From positions 1 through 37,551 of the forward strand of contig CAUQKI010000016.1 of assembly GCA_963518955.1 (NCBI GenBank): a stretch of DNA of 37,551 bases. The letters run 5' to 3'. A program made the position numbers and the translations under genes. Below are positions 23,979-32,879 of the stretch, piece by piece. The stretch is from JABCPE02 sp963518955 (GTDB lineage Bacteria; Bacteroidota; Bacteroidia; Flavobacteriales; Weeksellaceae). Position 1 is the first letter of the stretch, and every line of letters starts with the position of its first letter. The notes under the pieces were generated by a model, which saw only the letters and a program-made list of their open reading frames with translations, did no database searches and was not told the DNA's origin.

Positions 23979-24452
23979 TTATATTTCTACTGCTTTTATC
24001 AATCTATTTTTATCACTGAAATATTCCTCGATAGAAATCATACTTTCCGTACGCATTACATCATCTATGTCATTGATTCCGTATATTATTCTCTTGGCAT
24101 CATCAGTATCTTTTGCTCTGATTTTACAGAAGATATTGTATTTCCCTGCGATAACGCTTAATTCCGTCACATTTGGGATTTTTTCTAACTCTTTTAGGAC
24201 ATCCATTGTCTTATTTGATTTACTTAAGAAAATACCAACATATGTGATAAATCTGTAATCCAATTTCGTGTAATCTATCACTAGAGAAGAACCACGGATG
24301 ATTCCTACATCCTCCATTTTTTTCACTCTCACATGGATAGTTCCTGCGGAAACTCCCATTTTTTGGGCTATTTCTGTAAAAGGCATCCTCGTATTTTCTA
24401 CTAAGTAATCTAAAATTTTTTTATCAATTTCATCAAGTTGTGAATTATGCAT
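23979..24452 (-). CDS. Lrp/AsnC family transcriptional regulator
   Basis: A 157-residue regulator. The N-terminal winged HTH reads LDEIDKKILDYLVENTRMPFTEIAQKMGVSAGTIHVRVKKMEDVGII, followed by the linker strand GSSLVIDYTKLDY and the RAM ligand-binding domain (ITYVGIFLS, VTELSVIAGKYNIFCKIRAKD, TESMISIEEYF). Family members assemble into octamers and usually sense amino acids. Neighbours give no clue to targets. It has its own -7 box and terminator, so it is monocistronic. Confidence 0.94.
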   Translation of the reverse strand: MHNSQLDEIDKKILDYLVENTRMPFTEIAQKMGVSAGTIHVRVKKMEDVGIIRGSSLVIDYTKLDYRFITYVGIFLSKSNKTMDVLKELEKIPNVTELSVIAGKYNIFCKIRAKDTDDAKRIIYGINDIDDVMRTESMISIEEYFSDKNRLIKAVEI

Positions 24453-24499
24453 ATCTTATCCTTTTTATCAATGTTTAATACAAGTTTTCAATCGTTGGA

Positions 24500-24507
24500 C
24501 AAAAATA
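24500..24507 (-). promoter_or_regulatory. -7 promoter box of the Lrp gene
   Basis: - strand TATTTTTG (24507-24500), about 47 nt before the ATG at 24452. Confidence 0.45.
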
Positions 24508-24549
24508 CTTGTTTTTATTCAATTATAAAAGGATTTTTCAATAAAAATT

Positions 24550-27500
24550 TTAATTTGACTTCATAGTATCTTGTTTGATGCTGTCTTTCTTAGTTTCTTG
24601 AGTTTCTTTTTTCAATTTTTTCTTTGGCAAAAACCTATTAAATCCATATGAAAGCACTATACCGCCACCATATGTCTGGTTGGCTCCTGCGGAACTTCCC
24701 AGAACCAATCCTACATTAGAAGGTTTAGAATATACCCTTCCTATGAGGCTTCCGTTGTTATTTTTGGACATATCATACTCTATGATTCCTTCCCCTGAAA
24801 GATAGTTATTCTGCGTCCTTGTGCTTCCTGACAAAGGAACTCCTGTTCCTGCTTTTATGGTAAGTCTTGGCGATACGGTGTAGCTCACCTTTGCACTCGC
24901 TCTGTCGCTGGTATTTAGACTTTCTGAACCTTTGATGTAGTCTAAATCAACTTGTAAATCATTACTAATCGAGTTAAACGCTGAGCTCAGCTGCTGGAAG
25001 AAGACATTTACCCCTGAAGCTATCGCTGAAGAAGCGTTTGTATTAGAGACATTAAAGTTTCCTAACGCCAAAATAGACGCAAACTGCAAGACACGCTCCT
25101 CCTCTGTAGCCAATTTAGTATTTAGCACCTCACGAACTTGGCTGGACACTTCTGGTGCTTGGATTACAGGTCGTATATTTGGAGCAGTAAGTCTGTTAGT
25201 TATTCTGGTCTGCAGTTCTACATTCACAGGCGGAAGAGACCCTGTATTTAGATATTCTCCCATGTTAGAAACTATGGCATCATAGCTGGCGGTGATGTTC
25301 AGTTCTGGATTCATGACATCTCCATTCCAGTGCAGATTACTTCCTTTTTTAATATCAAATTTTTTCTCTAAAATAGCCTTTGAAATGTATGTTCCAGACT
25401 CTACAGAATACCCCCCAAACATACGCATATTACCAGTCTTATCCATACTGAATTTCATATTTCTGGTATTCCCCTGAACGCTGATATCTCCTACTTCATC
25501 CCCTACTAAAACATTGACCGTAGAGTTTTTGTCAGCCGAAATGTTCAGGTTGATATCCATAGCCAAACCTGTTCGTTTTTTCTCTGCTACCACTACATTT
25601 CCTTCCTTATTTTCTTTCAAAAACCTTAGCATTTTAAACTCATCTCCTGAACTCGCAGAAGCACTATTAAGAGTGAAAATACTATTTTTCAATACATCAG
25701 CCGTGGCATCTATTTTCAAAGTTTGATTTTCAAAGCCCACAAAGATATCTCCTTTAGCAAAAATCATTCCCCAGAAAGTATCAAAATCTTTCTGCTCTGT
25801 ATTTAGAAGCATAAGGTCATCCGCACGAATAAGGAGGTCGGCACCGATATTAGACAAATCTGACAAACTCAAACGCCCGATGGAAATCATCCCTTTCGAG
25901 TTGGTTCTATGGTCTTTAACACCAACAAGGTTAAAGAGTAAGTTCCCATTAGAAACCGTAACAACTGTATCATCAAAGGTATAATCTACCCCTGAAAATT
26001 TCAGTTTCAGAGCAAAGCCTTTCATCGCGATATCTCCGCCATAGTTTAGGTCTTTAGGCGTTCCATCTATCTTTAGTTCCCCTGTAGCTTTCCCTTTAAA
26101 ATTAGAAAAAATATCCTTCACAAACGCCTGAACAAAGCCTAAATCAAAATCATGTAATTTAGCCACAAGGTCTAATTTAGGCGATTTCATGTTGTTATCT
26201 ATCGTCCCTTCCAGAGCTAATTTATCATTCCCAAACCATTCGCCAGATTCTATATTAGCTTTTACATTATAAACATTGACATACTCACTTGCCTCAGCGT
26301 TGATGATTAGATTTCCTAAATAATTATCACTCACACTGATATCTTCTATTTTGAGGTCTATCAATGGAACCAAATCAGTCTGGTTCATTTTTACCTTCAA
26401 ACTTCCATTGGCTACACCTTTCAAATCTATTTTGCTGTCTTGATGCACTACTGCAAGTATTTTAGAGATGTCCATATTTTTAACATCTCCTGACAGGTCA
26501 AAATCCTTTCCGTTTTTAAAAATTCCATTGACAAGAATTTCACTGTCATCAGAATACAATCTCAAATTTTTAATTTGAAAATCTTTAGTTTTTTTCCTAT
26601 AAACGATGGAATGGTCAAGCTCTGGAGAGGTATCCACCATCCAGATAAAATTACTCAGCTTAAGCTCTGTAGGCGAAAATTTCACTACATAATCACCATT
26701 AGCGCTCATAGATTGCTCTATATCAGCCGTATAAGGAGTCCATTGGTTCTTTTTTTCCTTTTCCAATGTCCCTACTTTTAGACTTGCAAGGACATTAAGT
26801 TTTTTATTATCCTTATTTTGAGCTTTTATGTTGATATCCTTCAATACACTTCCTTGATATTCAGTTCTTTCTACATTCGCAGACCAATAGTCCTCAGGAT
26901 TAGAGGTATCTATTCTCAAGGCTATATTTCGTGCCATGATGCTATCTCTCTCTACCCCTTCACGAATTTCATACTCTGGATTTGCTTTTGCTAAAAGCCT
27001 GTCCGCTTCAGAGATTTCCGCCTCTTTTTCCATCACATATTTAAAGGAAGGAGCATCCAGATTTAGTTTCAGATGGTCAGTATTTCCATCAAAACTTCCT
27101 GTAATTTTTGCTCCATCTGCAATAGAAATATTAGGCTCAAAATAGTCTATCAATTTCTGATGAACATCGATATCCATGGTAAAACTTTGACCTTTGTAGT
27201 ATTTTTTTACTTTATTTCCTGCCAAAAGTCTATTTGCTCCCTCTTGGAACATTCCTCCGATATCTTCTAGGTTAAATTTACCCGAAATTTTACCCTTCAC
27301 AGCATCTAGCATATCCACCTCTATCACTCTATTTCCGCCTTCCATAGCCACTTTCACGGCTCCATTCGGGATAGAAATAGATTTATTTCCACCCAAAACT
27401 ACATTATTTATCGTTGCATCAAGGTCTAAATCGTTAATATTAGTCATCGAAACTTTCCCCTTCACATTTCCTCTAAATGTATTCGTTCCCGAACCTGAAG

Positions 27501-29172
27501 CCCCGAAATAAGCCAAATTCAGATGGTCTATCTTTGCATCTACATCAGCAGAAAGTCTCGGTTTACTGAAATCTATTTTGCCATCTACCACGCCTCTAGC
27601 CTGCGTGTCATTGATGCTGATTATCCCTTTAAACTGCTTTTGCGCCAGTTCCCCATCTAGAGAAATATTGTTCAATGTTTTTCCCATGAGTTCTATTTTT
27701 GAAATCTGGGATTTTGTATTTAGAGATAAAGTATTGATATCAAAGCCTTTACCCTGAACATTGAATTTTCCAGAAACCAGCCCGACCTGCTTATTTTTCG
27801 TTAAAATCGTTGTATTTAGGTCTTTCAAAGTCAGATTTCCGCTATACTCAGGCATTTTAGAAGAGTAATTTCTAAGGACAAAATTCTCAATCTGCGCCTG
27901 CCCAATTCCTGTAATCAAATTCCCTTTTGCGGCCACTCGGTCTTTATTGAGATCTGCAAATCCATTATATTTTATACGCCCAAAATCATCAGCCACACCT
28001 CCCATTTTTTTCGCAATGAAAGTCGGCAGAGATTCTTTCAGCCCTTTATAAGTGAAAGCTGCAGAAATTTGATTACTTTTAATATTGAAATTCCCCTCCA
28101 TCAGTTTAGCCAGCCTGATTTCTGAAGTCTGGATTTCATTATCTTTTACTTTTATCAAAAAGTTTTTAAGGACAAAATCATTCAGCGTTCCATCCATCTT
28201 CCCGAAAAGCTGGTATTTCTGGTAATTATCCCAGTTTTTCACGAAATAGCTGATATCATATCCATGGAGATAACTGCCTCTTTTGAGGTTCATATCCCAC
28301 ACCACTTTATTATTAAAATCTTTCCAACCTGTCTTTTTATCAAGGTTAAAAACCAAATCACCCTGTAAGAGTGAATGGTCGGTATGAAAAATCAAATCTT
28401 TCAGTTCCAGTTTTTCATTTGTCACTGTAACATCTCCAGAAAGCGCTTCCAGCTTATGTTTTTTGCCCCATCTTTCGGTAACAAAAGAAAATTTATTGAG
28501 TTTCAAAGTGACATTTGGGCCATTTGTTTTTAAATCAGAAACATAGGCATTAAATTTCTCTGCTTTCAGCCAATTGCCATCCTCTCCTAGATTTTGATTA
28601 ACAATAGAAACTTTTCCATTGATAATTTCTATTCTGGATGTAAATTTAGCTGGTGGTTTAGTAGGGTCTTTCGGTGTGTCAAATTTTTCAATGTATTTGG
28701 TAAAATTATCCTGCTCCTCTCCTTTATAAGTAATCACCTTTAAATCAGGTTCTTCCAGACTTATTTTTTGGAATTTTAAATCTCTGGAATTAAAAGCTAT
28801 GGCAAACCAGTCGGAATGCGCAGTAAGTTTTTTAGCCTTCAAAAATTCAAAATCATGATGATCTTTTGCAGAAACGCCATTGATAACCACATCTCCTAAA
28901 AAGTTAATTTCCACATTTTCAGCACTAAATGTGGTTTTAAATTCCTTATTCAAAAAACAGATAGCTTCCTTTGCAAGTTTATCCTTTACCGAAGGTATAT
29001 TGATAGCTATCAGCAGTGAAACAACTAAGAAAATAAAACTAAAAAAGCAGAACAAAAACAGCTTTGCCCACCATGAAAGTTTTTTTACCTTTTCCTTAGC
29101 ATTTTTTATCGAGGATTTGTTGTTTTTTTCTCCGATTTCGTTGTTATCTATATTTTTATCTATATTTGCCAT
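24550..29172 (-). CDS. tamB: TamB/DUF490-type translocation and assembly protein
   Basis: A giant protein of 1540 residues. A basic cytoplasmic stretch is followed by one membrane segment near residues 33-58 (WWAKLFLFCFFSFIFLVVSL), an AsmA-like N-terminal region, then more than a thousand residues of repeating beta strands with 'g.l...' and 'l.g.v...' phrases, and the C-terminal DUF490 domain (SGTYISKAILEKKFDIKKGS.., LNITASYDA, NRLTAPNIRPVIQAP, ERVLQFASILALG). The fold is a long groove bridging inner and outer membrane, serving phospholipid transport and barrel assembly. I chose the ATG at 29172 (MANIDKN); the ORF continues to 29220, but those 16 codons are antisense to the start of tsaD. The C-terminal tail is Lys/Thr-rich. 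Confidence 0.9.
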   Translation of the reverse strand: MANIDKNIDNNEIGEKNNKSSIKNAKEKVKKLSWWAKLFLFCFFSFIFLVVSLLIAINIPSVKDKLAKEAICFLNKEFKTTFSAENVEINFLGDVVINGVSAKDHHDFEFLKAKKLTAHSDWFAIAFNSRDLKFQKISLEEPDLKVITYKGEEQDNFTKYIEKFDTPKDPTKPPAKFTSRIEIINGKVSIVNQNLGEDGNWLKAEKFNAYVSDLKTNGPNVTLKLNKFSFVTERWGKKHKLEALSGDVTVTNEKLELKDLIFHTDHSLLQGDLVFNLDKKTGWKDFNNKVVWDMNLKRGSYLHGYDISYFVKNWDNYQKYQLFGKMDGTLNDFVLKNFLIKVKDNEIQTSEIRLAKLMEGNFNIKSNQISAAFTYKGLKESLPTFIAKKMGGVADDFGRIKYNGFADLNKDRVAAKGNLITGIGQAQIENFVLRNYSSKMPEYSGNLTLKDLNTTILTKNKQVGLVSGKFNVQGKGFDINTLSLNTKSQISKIELMGKTLNNISLDGELAQKQFKGIISINDTQARGVVDGKIDFSKPRLSADVDAKIDHLNLAYFGASGSGTNTFRGNVKGKVSMTNINDLDLDATINNVVLGGNKSISIPNGAVKVAMEGGNRVIEVDMLDAVKGKISGKFNLEDIGGMFQEGANRLLAGNKVKKYYKGQSFTMDIDVHQKLIDYFEPNISIADGAKITGSFDGNTDHLKLNLDAPSFKYVMEKEAEISEADRLLAKANPEYEIREGVERDSIMARNIALRIDTSNPEDYWSANVERTEYQGSVLKDINIKAQNKDNKKLNVLASLKVGTLEKEKKNQWTPYTADIEQSMSANGDYVVKFSPTELKLSNFIWMVDTSPELDHSIVYRKKTKDFQIKNLRLYSDDSEILVNGIFKNGKDFDLSGDVKNMDISKILAVVHQDSKIDLKGVANGSLKVKMNQTDLVPLIDLKIEDISVSDNYLGNLIINAEASEYVNVYNVKANIESGEWFGNDKLALEGTIDNNMKSPKLDLVAKLHDFDLGFVQAFVKDIFSNFKGKATGELKIDGTPKDLNYGGDIAMKGFALKLKFSGVDYTFDDTVVTVSNGNLLFNLVGVKDHRTNSKGMISIGRLSLSDLSNIGADLLIRADDLMLLNTEQKDFDTFWGMIFAKGDIFVGFENQTLKIDATADVLKNSIFTLNSASASSGDEFKMLRFLKENKEGNVVVAEKKRTGLAMDINLNISADKNSTVNVLVGDEVGDISVQGNTRNMKFSMDKTGNMRMFGGYSVESGTYISKAILEKKFDIKKGSNLHWNGDVMNPELNITASYDAIVSNMGEYLNTGSLPPVNVELQTRITNRLTAPNIRPVIQAPEVSSQVREVLNTKLATEEERVLQFASILALGNFNVSNTNASSAIASGVNVFFQQLSSAFNSISNDLQVDLDYIKGSESLNTSDRASAKVSYTVSPRLTIKAGTGVPLSGSTRTQNNYLSGEGIIEYDMSKNNNGSLIGRVYSKPSNVGLVLGSSAGANQTYGGGIVLSYGFNRFLPKKKLKKETQETKKDSIKQDTMKSN
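29161..29168 (+). promoter_or_regulatory. -7 promoter box of tsaD inside the tamB start
   Basis: TATATTTG lies within the first codons of tamB on the other strand and ends five bases before the tsaD ATG at 29174. A leaderless transcript would follow if this is the functional box. Confidence 0.45.
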
Positions 29173-29173
29173 T

Positions 29174-30190
29174 ATGAATGCACCTATTATTTTAGGGATA
29201 GAATCCTCCTGTGATGACACCTCCGCTGCGGTAATTAGGGAACGAAAAATACTCTCTAATATTGCTAATACACAGACTATTCATAATGAATATGGAGGCG
29301 TAGTTCCTGAGCTGGCTTCCCGCGCTCATCAGCAGAACATCATCCCTGTAGTTCAAAAATCACTTGCAGAAGCAAAGATACAACAAAATGAGATTTCTGC
29401 AATAGGTTTTACACGAGGACCTGGGCTTTTGGGTTCTCTTTTGGTAGGAACTTCCTTTGCAAAGTCTTTGGCAATGTCCTTGGATGTTCCATTGATAGAG
29501 GTCAATCATCTCCAAGCGCATATTTTGGCTCATTTTATAAGCGATGCCAATCCCACTCCTCCACAGTTTCCGTTTCTGTGTCTTACGGTAAGCGGCGGAC
29601 ATACGATGATAGTTTTGGTAAGAGATTATTTTGATATGGAAATCATCGGAAAAACAATAGATGATGCAGCTGGAGAAGCTTTTGATAAAATCGGGAAAAT
29701 ATTTGGGCTGGACTATCCTGCGGGAGCGATTATTGATAAACTTGCCCAAAACGGAAATCCTAATACTTTCACTTTTGGGAAACCCAAACTGGATGGATAT
29801 GATTATTCTTTCAGTGGTATTAAAACTTCTGTTTTGTATTTTGTCCAAAAAGAACTGCAGAAAAATCCTAATTTCATTACAGAAAATCTATTTGATTTGT
29901 GTGCTTCTGTTCAGAAAACTATTGTTGATACCTTGATGAACAAGCTACAAAAAGCCGTGAAAGACTTAGGAATCAAAGAAGTGGCGATTGCTGGTGGAGT
30001 TTCTGCAAATTCAGAATTAAGAAAAGCCATGCAGAGCAATGCAGAGAAACAAGGTTGGAATATTTTCATCCCAAAATTTGAATACACTACAGACAACGCC
30101 GCTATGATTGCCATGGTAGCACAGCTGAAATATGAACGAGGCGAGTTTACTGACCTAAGAACCACAGCCACATCCAGATATGATTTCTAA
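29174..30190 (+). CDS. tsaD: tRNA N6-adenosine threonylcarbamoyltransferase TsaD
   Basis: A 338-residue cytoplasmic ASKHA-fold enzyme (Kae1/YgjD) that transfers threonylcarbamoyl to A37 of ANN-reading tRNAs with TsaB and TsaE. ILGIESSCDDTSAAVI starts the fold, FTRGPGLLGSLLVG follows, the metal ligands are H112 and H116 in HLQAH, then LTVSGGHTMIVLV, DDAAGEAFDKIGK, SFSGIKTSVLY, IAGGVSANSELR and TTDNAAMIA. The length matches E. coli. The ATG at 29174 is one base from the tamB start codon on the other strand; a longer reading from 28880 is only the antisense of tamB. Confidence 0.96.
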   Translation: MNAPIILGIESSCDDTSAAVIRERKILSNIANTQTIHNEYGGVVPELASRAHQQNIIPVVQKSLAEAKIQQNEISAIGFTRGPGLLGSLLVGTSFAKSLAMSLDVPLIEVNHLQAHILAHFISDANPTPPQFPFLCLTVSGGHTMIVLVRDYFDMEIIGKTIDDAAGEAFDKIGKIFGLDYPAGAIIDKLAQNGNPNTFTFGKPKLDGYDYSFSGIKTSVLYFVQKELQKNPNFITENLFDLCASVQKTIVDTLMNKLQKAVKDLGIKEVAIAGGVSANSELRKAMQSNAEKQGWNIFIPKFEYTTDNAAMIAMVAQLKYERGEFTDLRTTATSRYDF

Positions 30191-30216
30191 AAAAAATAAA
30201 AATTTTCTAAAAATAA

Positions 30217-30253
30217 AAAGAGCTTTATTATGAAATAAAGCTCTTTATTTTTT
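30217..30253. terminator. Bidirectional terminator, tsaD / small lipoprotein
   Basis: A 13-bp perfect stem (30217-30229 with 30234-30246), loop ATGA, followed by a T-rich tail; an A-rich left flank lets it serve the - strand gene as well. Confidence 0.85.
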
Positions 30254-30268
30254 AACAAAAATGCTAAA

Positions 30269-30703
30269 TTATTGTGCTTGAGCAGCAGCAGCTACTTCAG
30301 TAGCGATTTTTTGAGCCCACTCACCCCATACTTTTGCATCTTCTGCAGACATTTTTGTCATTTTTTCTTGTGCAGATTTAGCTAAATCTTGACCTTTTTG
30401 TCCAAGCTCAGCGATTTTAGCAGCATCTTTAGCTTTAGAAGCTTCTAATACTTCTTTGTAGTAAGCAGCGTACTCTTCAGCGAATTTTTGAGTTTCTTCA
30501 TTGCTGAATTTTGGAACTTCAGACAAAGCACCTGCTACACCTTCTGCAGCTTTTTCTTCTGCAGCTGGCTCAGCAGTTTCTTGAGCAGTTGAATCTGCTG
30601 CTGCTTCTTCTGTTGCTGGTTTTTCAGCTGGAGTTTCTTTTTTACCACAAGAAACCATTGATAACATTGCTACTGCTCCTAGAGCGAATACTAGTTTTTT
30701 CAT
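30269..30703 (-). CDS. Small Ala/Glu/Lys-rich lipoprotein
   Basis: A 144-residue lipoprotein: signal peptide with lipobox MVSC (Cys19), then a low-complexity linker of about 40 residues (Ala, Glu, Pro, Thr), then a helical part of about 85 residues (FSNEETQKFAEEYAAYYKEVLEA, KAKDAAKIAELGQKGQDLAK, WGEWAQKIATEVAAAAQ). The helix pattern could form a coiled coil or helical hairpin. I do not know a function; similar small abundant lipoproteins occur in Chryseobacterium relatives. The strong -33/-7 promoter and own terminator suggest high monocistronic expression. Confidence 0.85.
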   Translation of the reverse strand: MKKLVFALGAVAMLSMVSCGKKETPAEKPATEEAAADSTAQETAEPAAEEKAAEGVAGALSEVPKFSNEETQKFAEEYAAYYKEVLEASKAKDAAKIAELGQKGQDLAKSAQEKMTKMSAEDAKVWGEWAQKIATEVAAAAQAQ

Positions 30704-30750
30704 TTTTAAAAACGATTTTTAGTTAAACAATTATTAAATTTTTTCTGCGA

Positions 30751-30781
30751 CAAAGGTATACTTTTTTTTCGTTTTAACAAA
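30751..30781 (-). promoter_or_regulatory. Promoter of the small lipoprotein gene
   Basis: On the - strand TTTG (30781-30778), a 19-nt spacer, then TACCTTTG (30758-30751): a full consensus promoter, giving a leader of about 45 nt. Confidence 0.75.
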
Positions 30782-30824
30782 TTTTTTGATATTTTTTTTA
30801 TTTTTATTTTCTGTTACAATTTAA

Positions 30825-30832
30825 TATTTTTG
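30825..30832 (+). promoter_or_regulatory. -7 promoter box of rsmE
   Basis: TATTTTTG ends 21 nt before the ATG at 30854; it excludes the earlier in-frame TTG at 30830, which lies inside the box. Confidence 0.5.
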
Positions 30833-30853
30833 CTTCTAATAACAATAGAAAGC

Positions 30854-31549
30854 ATGAAATTATTCCATGGAGAAATCACAGGAAACGCTGTAATAATACA
30901 CGAAGAAGAACAACAGCACATCTCCAAAGTTCTAAGAATGAAGGCGGGAGAAGAGATTTTTGTAACTGATGGCAAAGGAGGTTTAGCCAAAGGAAAACTC
31001 TTTTTTGAAGGAAAAAAAATCCTCCTGCATCCAGATGAAATCCAAACCAATCTGCCCAATTTCCCATTACAGGCACATATCGCCATAGCGCCCACTAAAA
31101 ATATAGACCGAATAGAATTTTTCGTAGAAAAAGCTACAGAACTGGGCGTTTCAGAGATTACTTTTCTTTTGACAGAAAAGTCTGAAAGAAAGAATATTAA
31201 CATAGAAAAAATCCGAAAACAAGCTATTGCTGCCTCTAAACAAAGTCTGAGATTCCACTTCCCTATCGTGAATGAACTGACCAAGTTTTCTGATTTTGTC
31301 AAAGGTATTTCGGCTGAAAACACTTTCGTGGCTCATTGTGACAAGGCTTTTGAGAGAGCAAACCTCAGCCAAATCCAGCCCAAAGACAAAATCACTTTCC
31401 TCATTGGCCCAGAAGGAGATTTCAGCCCAAAGGAAATTGAGCTTTTAGCAGAGAAAGGTATAAAAGCCATCGCCCTCGGACAGCAGAGACTAAGAACCGA
31501 AACAGCGGGTATTTTCGTGGCGGCGTGGGCGTATAATGAGTATCTTTAA
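30854..31549 (+). CDS. rsmE: 16S rRNA (uracil-1498-N3) methyltransferase
   Basis: A 231-residue SPOUT enzyme that methylates U1498 in the decoding region of 16S rRNA using SAM. An N-terminal PUA-like part (HISKVLRMKAGEEIFVTDGKGG) precedes the trefoil-knot domain with IAPTKNIDRIEFFVEKATELGV, SERKNINIEKIRKQAIAASKQS, the SAM loop LIGPEGDFSPKEIE and LGQQRLRTETA at the end. The length is normal. Start chosen from the -7 box position. It is the last housekeeping gene before the right-hand immunity-like island; only 39 bp separate it from the next gene, without a terminator. Confidence 0.95.
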   Translation: MKLFHGEITGNAVIIHEEEQQHISKVLRMKAGEEIFVTDGKGGLAKGKLFFEGKKILLHPDEIQTNLPNFPLQAHIAIAPTKNIDRIEFFVEKATELGVSEITFLLTEKSERKNINIEKIRKQAIAASKQSLRFHFPIVNELTKFSDFVKGISAENTFVAHCDKAFERANLSQIQPKDKITFLIGPEGDFSPKEIELLAEKGIKAIALGQQRLRTETAGIFVAAWAYNEYL

Positions 31550-31588
31550 CGCTAATTTATACTACATTTTTTGATAAAATAACCCATT

Positions 31589-32272
31589 ATGTATTTTGCA
31601 AACAGCTGGCACAAATTTAATTTTGTAATCACTCCTGAGGAATTTGAAATGATATTTAACCGAGAAGATTTTGAGTTTGTTATCAATAACACTCGGATAA
31701 ATATAGACTATTCCCATACCGAAAAGCAGGAAATTTTTACTGCTTATCAGCAATATTATGAAAAAGCGCTTACCAGTGGAGAAAAATATAAACATGAGGC
31801 TCTATGGAAAATTGTAAATGCAATGCGACAAGGCATGATTGACCAAACAAAAAAACTCATTTTTCCCGAAGTGGTGCTTAGTGGCAAGGTATCAGATGAG
31901 TATAAATTAGTACATTGCAAAGAGCCTTTTATGGAAATAGACCCTTTTTGTCTTCTTTACAAAAAGGAAAAGAACTTGCTCTCTACCATTTATCACGCAC
32001 CTGAAAATGTTTTTGGATTACAAATAAATTATCCTAAAACCATCAGTCTAAAGGACAAAAACGATAACCTAAGAGGCAATTACTCGACAGAGAAATACCC
32101 TATGTGTGAGATTTTCAAGGATATCATTAAACAGATTAAGAAAATCAGTCATAAAGCAAAAATGATGAAAGAAGAAACGCTCCTAAAACCTGATTTTTGG
32201 ATTTCTGATAAGGCAAAAGAGCAAGTAGGACAAAATTATTACTTGCAGAAAAATGGATTGGTTTTTATTTAA
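31589..32272 (+). CDS. Hypothetical protein at the left edge of the right-hand island
   Basis: A 227-residue soluble protein without signal peptide or membrane segment. Its start region is aromatic-rich (MYFANSWHKFNF), residues 45-90 look helical (EKQEIFTAYQQYYEKAL, ALWKIVNAMRQGM), and the C-terminal third is basic (IIKQIKKISHKAKMMKEE). I do not recognise the family and see no catalytic motif. Position and size suggest an accessory protein, perhaps immunity-like. No -7 box is evident; it may be read through from rsmE. Confidence 0.65.
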   Translation: MYFANSWHKFNFVITPEEFEMIFNREDFEFVINNTRINIDYSHTEKQEIFTAYQQYYEKALTSGEKYKHEALWKIVNAMRQGMIDQTKKLIFPEVVLSGKVSDEYKLVHCKEPFMEIDPFCLLYKKEKNLLSTIYHAPENVFGLQINYPKTISLKDKNDNLRGNYSTEKYPMCEIFKDIIKQIKKISHKAKMMKEETLLKPDFWISDKAKEQVGQNYYLQKNGLVFI

Positions 32273-32379
32273 TTTTAATAATATGATTTAAGTATAAAAT
32301 TGAGTTATATTAACTAAAAACCTGCTTGTAGCCTATCTCTGAAAGCCGTCAGCCAGTAAACATAATATTAAGACAACTT

Positions 32380-32862
32380 ATGAAAAACCTTACTTTTGAG
32401 AAATATGGACTGAGTCCTGAGAAAGTGGAACAGCTCAGAGCTTATAAGATTTTGCCAGATAAACAAACCCTAAAAAACCTCATCAAAGCCTACGAAACAG
32501 ACAATGTAGAAGAAACGGAACTCACTGATTTTCAGGGACAACTAAACCAACCTATTGATGAGGCATACACTCGTTTTCTATTGGAACACAACGGCGGCAT
32601 TCCCTCTAAAAGCAGAGTCAAAGGAAGCAAAGTGGTGATAAACCATTTTTTGGCTTTTCGGTCGGCTTATAAGTTCCATTCGCTTATAGATTTGTATCTT
32701 GATTTTCAGAAGCTGGGAATACCGATTGCGCACACGCCTGCGGGCGATACGCTTCTATTAGCAGAAGACCAGCAGATTTATCTTTTTAATCACAATATAC
32801 AAGACATAGAGTCCTCTCCCATTGCAACTGATTTTACGGATTTATTGGCGAGACTTTATTGA
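32380..32862 (+). CDS. SMI1/KNR4 (SUKH) family protein
   Basis: A 160-residue soluble protein. INQP-type opening (NQPIDEAYTRFLLEHNGGIPS, residues about 56-76) is the SUKH phrase 'lP..y..fl...NGg.p', followed by VVINHFLAFRSA, LGIPIAHTPAGDTLLLAEDQQIYLFNH (family: ip.a.d..Gd.l.l......vy..dh) and the ending ATDFTDLLARLY. This is a well preserved SUKH-type immunity fold. The N-terminal 50 residues form an extra helical part (ILPDKQTLKNLIKAYE). The partner toxin is not in view. Confidence 0.85.
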   Translation: MKNLTFEKYGLSPEKVEQLRAYKILPDKQTLKNLIKAYETDNVEETELTDFQGQLNQPIDEAYTRFLLEHNGGIPSKSRVKGSKVVINHFLAFRSAYKFHSLIDLYLDFQKLGIPIAHTPAGDTLLLAEDQQIYLFNHNIQDIESSPIATDFTDLLARLY

Positions 32863-32879
32863 TTTTTAAATGAGATAAT

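Noticed and set aside
28880..29173. Longer reading of tsaD beginning 98 codons upstream
   Set aside because: The added sequence is exactly antisense to the tamB N-terminus, is unlike any TsaD, and the family start MNAPIILGIESSCDD fits the ATG at 29174.
29360..29848. 162-codon - strand frame opposite tsaD
   Set aside because: It lies wholly inside a conserved essential gene and shows no motif.
30814..31323. 169-codon - strand frame opposite rsmE
   Set aside because: Antisense to the whole N-terminal half of rsmE and overlapping its promoter; no recognisable domain.
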